Shown here in pieces: positions 1-4,496 of a stretch of 6,635 bases of DNA. This DNA comes from an uncultured Clostridia bacterium (lineage in GTDB: Bacteria; Bacillota; Clostridia; Oscillospirales; CAG-272). The position numbers and the translations under genes were made by a program. Location: the NCBI GenBank assembly GCA_904502055.1, contig CAJGDZ010000098.1, forward strand, positions 1 to 6,635. Reading direction: 5' to 3'. The notes under the pieces were generated by a model, which saw only the letters and a list, made by a program, of their open reading frames with translations, made no database searches and was not told the origin of the DNA. Within the stretch, counting starts at the first letter, position 1, and every line of letters starts with the position of its first letter.

Positions 1-1
1 A

Positions 2-19
2 AAGCCGCCGCGGCGGCTT
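2..19. other. GC-rich perfect 18-bp palindrome at the window edge
   Basis: The bases read AAGCCGCCGCGGCGGCTT, a perfect self-complementary sequence able to form a strong hairpin. On the plus strand it is followed by CCCGTC with no T-run. On the minus strand it would continue into T (the A at position 1) and then leave the window. It could be the stem of a terminator for a neighbouring gene outside the window, but the decisive flank is missing. Confidence 0.4.
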
Positions 20-60
20 CCCGTCTAAAATGACGTGAAGTTTAAGCAGACCCATTCAGT

Positions 61-130
61 TAAAGTTTTTGCGGAGCTTTTTTTAAAAAGCGACCGTATC
101 CCCAGCAGACAATATCCCCCTACAAACTTC
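61..130. repeat. Degenerate intergenic hairpin repeat, diverged relative of the one at 6463-6514
   Basis: This stretch contains AAAGTTTTTG, then a hairpin with arms GCTTTTT (76-82) and AAAAAGC (85-91), extended by CGG (72-74) against CCG (94-96). It also contains CCCCCTACAA at 116-125. The same modules occur near the right end of the window: AAAGTTTTTG plus a GGGGCTTTTT/AAAAAGCCCC hairpin in reverse complement, and CCCCCTACAA at 6486-6495. The resemblance suggests a dispersed intergenic repeat family, here decayed. The rest of positions 1-143 holds no open frame with a ribosome binding site. Confidence 0.35.
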
Positions 131-143
131 AATTTATAAACCA

Positions 144-170
144 AAAAGGACGAGAAGATCTCGTCCTTTT
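144..170 (-). terminator. Rho-independent terminator of the CvpA-like gene, probably bidirectional
   Basis: A 12-bp perfect stem (144-155 with 159-170) closes a 3-base loop. It begins 22 bases past the stop codon of the minus-strand CvpA-like gene. Read on the minus strand, the GC-rich part GGACGAGA/TCTCGTCC is followed by TTTTTGG, the expected U-tract. Read on the plus strand, the stem is followed by a T-rich stretch (TTTTGTGTTTTGTTT), so it could also stop transcription arriving from the left. Confidence 0.85.
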
Positions 171-191
171 GTGTTTTGTTTATCTACAGGA

Positions 192-2177
192 TCAATAGCC
201 GAGGAAAGCGGCAAAGTCGCTGTAGGAAAGATTGTTCGGGTTCTTAACGTTTTCCGGGGTAAAGAAGCGGGCGGCGATGCAGATCGCACCGAGCTCAACC
301 TGAGCCTCGCCGAGCGAGACATGTCCTTCCGTAGCCACCCATCTGAGGGCGTCCTTTATGTCGGGAACCATTTCTCTGAGCGGACGCACATTCGAGTAGA
401 AGGCCTCAGCCTCCAGCTTTTCCTTAAGCGTGCCGAAAAGCGATTTTACGACCTCGTCGTTCAGGTGGGGAAGAAGAAGGTCACTGTATTCCTTGAGGAT
501 GCTTCCGCCAAGCTCACCGAGTGCGCTGATCATCGGCTTGAACATGGGGTTGTCGGCAATTACGTAAACGGCGGAGATCAGCTTTGCGCACTGCTCCTCG
601 TCCTCAAAAATCGAGGACGCGTTGTTGAAGTTGATGCTGGAAAGAAGCTCAAGTGCACCGAGCTGTGCCTGCTGTGTGGGATCAACGGCAGGCGTCTGAG
701 GTGCTGTGGTTTCGGGAGCCTTGGTGGTCTCGGGAGCGGTGGTCGTGGTCTCCTCGGGGGTCTTGGTGGTCTCGGGAGCCGGCGTGGTGGACTCAGCATC
801 CGTGGAGGACTCCGCGGGCTTGCTTGTCTCGTCGGGCTTTGCCGTGGTCTCCACGGGTTTTGTGGTGGTCTCCTCGGGAGTCTTGGTGGTCTCGGGAGCT
901 ACCGGTGTCTCGGGAGCCTTAGTGGTCTCGGGAGCGGAGGTCTTGTCCTTATCCTTTTCGGCCTTCTTGGACTCCTTGGCGGCTTCCTTCTCAGCCTTCT
1001 TGGATTCCTTAGCTGCCTCCTTGGACTCCTTGGCAAGCTCCTTTTCGGTCTTTCGCTCCTCCTCGATCTTGTCAAGGTCAACGCCGAACAGGGTTGCGGT
1101 GGTGTCCGAAAGGTTTTCGGTGGTGGTTTCCGCAAAGACCTCGGAGATGGCGGTTACCATAATGTTGGTAATGAAATCACCGGAGGTGGTGGATACGCCG
1201 GCAATCGAGCCGCCGCTCTGAAGATGCTGACCTGCCGTGCTTGCCGCAGAGGCTACAAGCTCCTTGGCAAAGGGCTGACCCGCAATGTGGGGCAGAGCGG
1301 CCGATGCGGCCTTGGTGAGCGTGGAGATCGGCGAGGCGGGAGCCTGGGGGGCACCGGTCTCGGCGGATTCCTTGTTTTCTTGGTTGATCGCGGTGGCGGC
1401 GGCACCGACGGCATTGGTCAGAGCCACGGCCTCCTCGACGGCGTTGTAACGCTCGCCCTCGGGCGTAGTAGCGGTTGCCAGATTGAGCGAAAGAGGAGCG
1501 GCTACGGCGCTTACCGAGCGAACCTCCTCGATAAAGTCAACGAGATCAAGACCGTTGGGCTTGAGAAGCGAGACGCGAACGGCAAGCGCGGCGTCCGGCT
1601 CGACGGGGGTCTGTACCTCGGCCTCGGGCGCGGCTACAAGGCTGCCGATCAGGGCGACCGACTCGTCCGAAAGACCGCCGACCAGCGAAAGCGCGGTGTA
1701 AACGGGAGAGAACAGTGCCAGTGCAACGAGAGCGGCACTGACTGCGCCGATGGCCATACCGACGTAGCGGCTGGGAGCGGATCCCGTATCCTCCTCGTGT
1801 CCGAGAACGCCCTTAACGATGGCGTTCGAGCGCTTCTTAAGCAGGATCTTGGTGATCAGTGTGAGAAGGCCGAAGAAAACGGCAAACAGGATCGGCACAA
1901 GCAGTGCGCCGACAAAACCGACGATCAGAGCGCTCAGGCTTTCCGAGGCGGTGATCATTGCCGCGATTTCCTCGCCCAGAAGGGGAAGAACCAGCGAAAA
2001 GGCGGTGTCGGCAATCTTAGCGGCAATGGTTCTGCCCACGGTAAGCGAAACAACGCCGATGAGGATCAGCTCAACCAGGCGAACGATGCCGCGGCCGATG
2101 CCGCGCTTGTAGCCGATCAAAATGCCAAGACCGATGATGAGTACCTGCAAAGCAAGTATGGAAATGAATACTAACAT
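192..2177 (-). CDS. CvpA-family membrane protein with Lys/Glu helix, Pro-Glu-Thr stalk and unknown C-terminal domain
   Basis: A 661-residue protein. The start chosen (ATG at 2177-2175) has GGAGG at 2187-2183, five bases upstream, and begins directly with a hydrophobic segment. The open frame runs further upstream to 2381 but with no ribosome binding site and through the promoter. The N-terminus resembles CvpA (colicin V production family), with four predicted membrane segments at about residues 2-23, 31-50, 84-113 and 139-160 and the Gly/Arg-rich first loop (GYKRGIGRG). Basic loops (KR near 24, KKR near 114) place both ends outside. CvpA proteins are usually about 160-200 residues; here about 500 more follow. 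Residues 161-369 are Ala/Thr/Ser-rich, 370-411 form a highly charged Lys/Glu helix, 412-499 a Pro/Glu/Thr stalk with PETT repeats, and 500-661 a probably folded, mostly helical domain that I do not recognise. The gene stands alone, diverging from the citrate synthase operon. A role at the cell envelope is inferred; no enzymatic function can be read. Confidence 0.85.
   Translation of the reverse strand: MLVFISILALQVLIIGLGILIGYKRGIGRGIVRLVELILIGVVSLTVGRTIAAKIADTAFSLVLPLLGEEIAAMITASESLSALIVGFVGALLVPILFAVFFGLLTLITKILLKKRSNAIVKGVLGHEEDTGSAPSRYVGMAIGAVSAALVALALFSPVYTALSLVGGLSDESVALIGSLVAAPEAEVQTPVEPDAALAVRVSLLKPNGLDLVDFIEEVRSVSAVAAPLSLNLATATTPEGERYNAVEEAVALTNAVGAAATAINQENKESAETGAPQAPASPISTLTKAASAALPHIAGQPFAKELVASAASTAGQHLQSGGSIAGVSTTSGDFITNIMVTAISEVFAETTTENLSDTTATLFGVDLDKIEEERKTEKELAKESKEAAKESKKAEKEAAKESKKAEKDKDKTSAPETTKAPETPVAPETTKTPEETTTKPVETTAKPDETSKPAESSTDAESTTPAPETTKTPEETTTTAPETTKAPETTAPQTPAVDPTQQAQLGALELLSSINFNNASSIFEDEEQCAKLISAVYVIADNPMFKPMISALGELGGSILKEYSDLLLPHLNDEVVKSLFGTLKEKLEAEAFYSNVRPLREMVPDIKDALRWVATEGHVSLGEAQVELGAICIAARFFTPENVKNPNNLSYSDFAAFLGY
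741..899 (-). repeat. Low-complexity coding repeats for the Pro-Glu-Thr stalk
   Basis: Within the CvpA-like gene, the peptide APETTKTPEETTT occurs twice, at residues 427-439 (DNA 861-899) and 467-479 (DNA 741-779). The two DNA copies are nearly identical (744-779 against 864-899) and exactly 120 bases apart. Shorter PETT and TKAPET units fill the surroundings (about 681-944). Such repeats tend to change length by slippage or recombination and make an extended, Thr-rich stalk. Confidence 0.8.
954..1019 (-). repeat. Tandem 33-bp coding repeat for an 11-residue Lys/Glu helix unit
   Basis: Residues 387-397 and 398-408 of the CvpA-like protein are two perfect back-to-back copies of EAAKESKKAEK. 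The DNA copies differ at a few silent positions, so the peptide repeat is being kept while the DNA drifts. The unit lies in the longer charged segment 370-411, which should form a single rigid helix or coiled coil joining the membrane-proximal part to the stalk. Confidence 0.8.
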
Positions 2178-2220
2178 TTTTTCCTCCAAATTAAATAAGA
2201 TTGAAGATTCAACCGATTTT

Positions 2221-2249
2221 ATTCTATACCTTTTTGTTTTCTTTGTCAA
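2221..2249 (-). promoter_or_regulatory. Sigma-A type promoter of the CvpA-like gene
   Basis: On the minus strand, a consensus -35 TTGACA (2249-2244) is followed after 17 bases by TAGAAT (2226-2221), a 5/6 match to the -10 consensus. The expected start of transcription is near 2214, which gives a leader of about 37 bases before the ATG at 2177, with the GGAGG ribosome binding site at 2187-2183. No operator-like palindrome overlaps it. Confidence 0.75.
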
Positions 2250-2310
2250 CCCTATTTTTCCCATGGAAAGGCAGGAAAAACAAGGAAGGGTGCGGAATTT
2301 CATATAAAAT

Positions 2311-2329
2311 TGTAAACTTTTTGTTAACA
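2311..2329. promoter_or_regulatory. Imperfect inverted repeat upstream of the operon promoter, possible regulator site
   Basis: TGTAAAC (2311-2317) and GTTAACA (2323-2329) form an inverted repeat with 6 of 7 positions complementary across five T residues. The right arm lies inside a perfect 8-base palindrome, TGTTAACA (2322-2329). It ends 14 bases before the -35 element of the citrate synthase promoter, a position suited to an upstream regulator. The DNA here is AT-rich, so chance is a real alternative. Confidence 0.25.
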
Positions 2330-2343
2330 TCGCCAAAAAGCCC

Positions 2344-2372
2344 TTGCAAGGCGGGCGGCACACATGTATACT
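2344..2372 (+). promoter_or_regulatory. Sigma-A type promoter of the citrate synthase-gntR-aconitase operon
   Basis: TTGCAA (2344-2349) is followed after 17 bases by TATACT (2367-2372); the match to TTGACA/TATAAT is 4/6 and 5/6. The predicted transcription start is near 2379, giving a leader of about 78 bases before the ATG at 2457. The -10 element and start site sit inside the TTGTATACAA operator region, the classic arrangement for repression by blocking RNA polymerase. Confidence 0.7.
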
Positions 2373-2389
2373 TGTATACAATTATACAA
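2364..2389. promoter_or_regulatory. GntR-type operator overlapping the -10 element
   Basis: The centre is TTGTATACAA (2372-2381), a perfect 10-base palindrome. The 18 bases at 2368-2385, ATACTTGTATACAATTAT, differ at one position from the operator ATACTTGTATACAAGTAT that I recall for the Bacillus subtilis gluconate repressor GntR. The site is also part of an 8-base-phased array (TGTATACT, TGTATACA, ATTATACA from 2365) and of a second overlapping inverted repeat, TTGTATA (2372-2378) with TATACAA (2383-2389). The likely ligand protein is the GntR/FCD regulator encoded as second gene of the operon, which would make this an autoregulatory site. Binding is inferred, not shown. Confidence 0.7.
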
Positions 2390-2420
2390 CGCGTCCGAAA
2401 AGGGCGTGGCTTACGTTGTA
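2385..2420 (+). other. Potential stem-loop in the operon leader
   Basis: TACAACG (2385-2391) is perfectly complementary to CGTTGTA (2414-2420). Inside, CGTCC (2392-2396) can pair with GGGCG (2402-2406), with one G-U pair, around a GAAAA loop. Together these give a two-part stem at the start of the leader RNA, ending 20 bases before the ribosome binding site at 2441-2447. It does not resemble a riboswitch I know, and no terminator-like U-tract follows. Confidence 0.35.
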
Positions 2421-2456
2421 AATACATTGCCAATATATTCGGAAGGAAAAATTACC

Positions 2457-3827
2457 ATGCTTGAACTGTCAAAGAAATCCAACCTTTTGGAGCAGAAATC
2501 TTACCGCTATCAGGTGCAGGACGTTGTCGATCCCAACCTGTACCGCGACGTGTACCCCTACGATCAGGTGCCAAAGGTCCCCTTCAACCACCGCCGCGTG
2601 CCCATGGGTATGCCCGAGGAGATCTGGATCACCGATACCACCATGCGCGACGGCCAGCAGTCGGTCGAGCCGTACACGGTGGACCAGATCGTCGACCTGT
2701 ATAAGCTGATGTCGCGTCTGGGCGGCCCCAAGGGCATCATTCGTCAGACCGAATTCTTCATCTACAGTAAAAAGGACCGCGAGGCGGTCGAGCGCTGCCG
2801 CGATCTGGGTCTCAGATTTCCGGAGATCACCACCTGGATCCGCGCCACCAAGGAGGACTTCAAGCTGGTGCGTGACCTTGGCATCAAGGAGACCGGCATT
2901 CTGGTCTCGGCCTCGGACTACCACATCTTCAAAAAGCTCAAAATGACGCGCCGCGAGGCCATGAACACCTACCTTGCCACGGTGGCGGAGGCGTTTGAGG
3001 CGGGCGTTATGCCGCGTTGCCATCTGGAGGATATCACACGCGCCGACTTCTACGGCTTTGTGGTTCCCTTTGTCAACGAGCTTCAGCGCATGGCGGAGGA
3101 CGCGGGCATTCCCGTCAAGATCCGCGCCTGCGACACCATGGGCTACGGCGTGCCGTACACCGAGGTTGCGCTTCCGCGAAGCGTATCGGGTATCATCTAC
3201 GGTCTGCAGCACTATTCCGACGTTCCCTCGGAGATGCTGGAGTGGCACGGACACAACGATTTCTATAAGGCGGTGGCCAATGCGTCTACCGCGTGGCTGT
3301 ACGGCGCGTGCGCCGTCAACTGTTCGCTTCTCGGAATCGGCGAGCGGACGGGCAATATTCCGCTTGAGGCCATGGTCTTCGAGTATGCCTCGCTGCGCGG
3401 CAGCTTAGACGGCATGGATCCGACGGCCATCACCGACATTGCCAACTACTTCAAGGAAAATATGGGCTACGATATTCCGCCCATGACGCCGTTTGTGGGC
3501 AAGAACTTCAACGTCACGCGCGCAGGCATCCACGCCGACGGCCTCCTCAAGGACGAGGAGATCTACAACATTTTTGATACCAAGACCATTCTGAACCGCG
3601 CCGCGGGCGTGATGGTGACCAAGACCTCGGGTCTGGCGGGCATTGCGTACTGGATGAACGAGCACTACGGGCTGTCGGGCGAGAGAATGATCGACAAGCG
3701 CGATCCGCTGGTGCTGGCGCTCAAGAGCTGGATCGACGAGGAATACGAAAACGGAAGACAGACCGCCCTTTCGGACGGCGAGCTGGAGGAAAAGATCGCC
3801 GAGCTTTCCGAAAAATTCAGCGGTTGA
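2457..3827 (+). CDS. Re-citrate synthase (isopropylmalate synthase superfamily)
   Basis: A 456-residue cytoplasmic enzyme likely to condense acetyl-CoA with oxaloacetate to citrate with Re-face stereochemistry (EC 2.3.3.3), as known for Clostridium kluyveri. It is unrelated to ordinary Si-citrate synthase (GltA). The start at 2457 has GGAAGGA at 2441-2447; the frame stays open to 2364 but that part overlaps the promoter. Visible signs: a DRE-TIM lyase-type barrel with TDTTMRDGQQS (59-69, catalytic Arg64 and metal ligand Asp65), metal-binding HGHND (264-268), GIGERTGN (293-300), and the helper-domain motif AGIHADG (357-363, candidate catalytic His359). It has a roughly 55-residue N-terminal extension rich in Tyr, Pro and Asp before the barrel, and lacks the C-terminal leucine-regulatory domain of typical LeuA (about 510 residues). 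The aconitase two genes downstream favours citrate over isopropylmalate or homocitrate as product. Automatic annotation may call it 2-isopropylmalate or homocitrate synthase; those remain the alternatives. Confidence 0.82.
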   Translation: MLELSKKSNLLEQKSYRYQVQDVVDPNLYRDVYPYDQVPKVPFNHRRVPMGMPEEIWITDTTMRDGQQSVEPYTVDQIVDLYKLMSRLGGPKGIIRQTEFFIYSKKDREAVERCRDLGLRFPEITTWIRATKEDFKLVRDLGIKETGILVSASDYHIFKKLKMTRREAMNTYLATVAEAFEAGVMPRCHLEDITRADFYGFVVPFVNELQRMAEDAGIPVKIRACDTMGYGVPYTEVALPRSVSGIIYGLQHYSDVPSEMLEWHGHNDFYKAVANASTAWLYGACAVNCSLLGIGERTGNIPLEAMVFEYASLRGSLDGMDPTAITDIANYFKENMGYDIPPMTPFVGKNFNVTRAGIHADGLLKDEEIYNIFDTKTILNRAAGVMVTKTSGLAGIAYWMNEHYGLSGERMIDKRDPLVLALKSWIDEEYENGRQTALSDGELEEKIAELSEKFSG

Positions 3828-3837
3828 GAGGCAGAAA

Positions 3838-4494
3838 ATGGATACAAAACGAACGCAATCCATTGCGGACAGTGTGTTTTTGGCGCTGGAGAATGACATT
3901 CTCAGCGGCGCGCTGAAAAAGGGGGACCTTATCACCGAGCTCAAGGCTTGTGAGCAGTTTGGTGTCAGCCGTACGCCCGTGCGCGAGGCACTTCAGCGTC
4001 TCCGTCAGGAGGGGCTTGTGGAGGAAAGCGGCAAGGGCGCGATCGTCATTGGCATCACCGAGGCGGACATTGACGATATCTACGAGGTGCGAATCCGCAT
4101 CGAGGGGCTGGCCGCCGCCAGATGCGCCGAGCGCATTTCGGCGGAGGAGCAGAAGCGTCTGTCGGACAGCGTGGCATTGCAGGAATTTTATGCCGAGCGC
4201 GGCGCGGCGGACTCACTGCGAAACCTGGACAGTGAATTTCACCGCCTGATCTTCTCGTATTGCGGCAGTCGCACGATGGAAACGCTGCTTCTGGAGCTCC
4301 ACCGAAAGGTTAAGCTTGTGCGCCGCGTTTCGGTGGAAAACCCTACGCGCGCAAGGGAGGCGGTGAGTGAGCACCGCGCCATTCTGGAAGCCATTGCGGC
4401 GCGTGATGCCGCACGGGCGGAGACGCTTATGGCGCAGCACATCCGCAACGCCAAGCATAACATTGATAAAACCAACGGAAAAGGAAGGGAATAA
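3838..4494 (+). CDS. GntR-family transcriptional regulator, FCD (FadR-like) subgroup
   Basis: A 218-residue DNA-binding regulator. The N-terminal winged helix-turn-helix spans about residues 8-70 and carries the GntR signature VSRTPVREAL (43-52). The C-terminal all-helical FCD effector domain (about 76-208) keeps the metal-ligand pattern Asp131, His135, His179 and His201, so it probably binds a metal ion together with a carboxylate ligand. It starts 10 bases after the citrate synthase stop; its ribosome binding site GAGAGG (3826-3831) overlaps that stop codon, so translation is likely coupled. Its place between citrate synthase and aconitase genes, and the GntR-like palindrome on the operon promoter, suggest it controls this operon and itself, probably as a repressor. 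Citrate or a related di- or tricarboxylate is a natural guess for the effector, but nothing in the sequence fixes it. No truncation or frameshift is seen. Confidence 0.9.
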   Translation: MDTKRTQSIADSVFLALENDILSGALKKGDLITELKACEQFGVSRTPVREALQRLRQEGLVEESGKGAIVIGITEADIDDIYEVRIRIEGLAAARCAERISAEEQKRLSDSVALQEFYAERGAADSLRNLDSEFHRLIFSYCGSRTMETLLLELHRKVKLVRRVSVENPTRAREAVSEHRAILEAIAARDAARAETLMAQHIRNAKHNIDKTNGKGRE

Positions 4495-4496
4495 CT

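Noticed and set aside
171..2174. Plus-strand open frame of 667 codons opposite the CvpA-like gene
   Set aside because: Its product is a Gly/Leu/Ser/Arg-rich composition without domains. It begins inside the terminator, has no ribosome binding site, and mirrors the low-complexity stalk. The minus-strand frame has a promoter, ribosome binding site, membrane segments and a terminator.
2342..2351. Palindrome CCTTGCAAGG over the -35 element as a separate operator
   Set aside because: It is a short palindrome with no second copy in the region, and its core TTGCAA is explained as the -35 hexamer.
2178..2381. N-terminal extension of the CvpA-like protein to an ATG at 2381
   Set aside because: The extra 68 residues cross the CvpA promoter and the divergent intergenic region and have no ribosome binding site; the ATG at 2177 has GGAGG at ideal spacing.
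2364..2456. Upstream start at 2364 for the citrate synthase
   Set aside because: This ATG lies within the -10/operator region, ahead of the predicted transcription start, while the ATG at 2457 has a strong ribosome binding site and fits the family length.
2457..3827. Assignment as LeuA (2-isopropylmalate synthase) or NifV (homocitrate synthase)
   Set aside because: The leucine-regulatory C-terminal domain is missing, no leuB/leuCD or nif genes are present, and an aconitase is co-transcribed; Re-citrate synthase explains length, N-terminal extension and context better.
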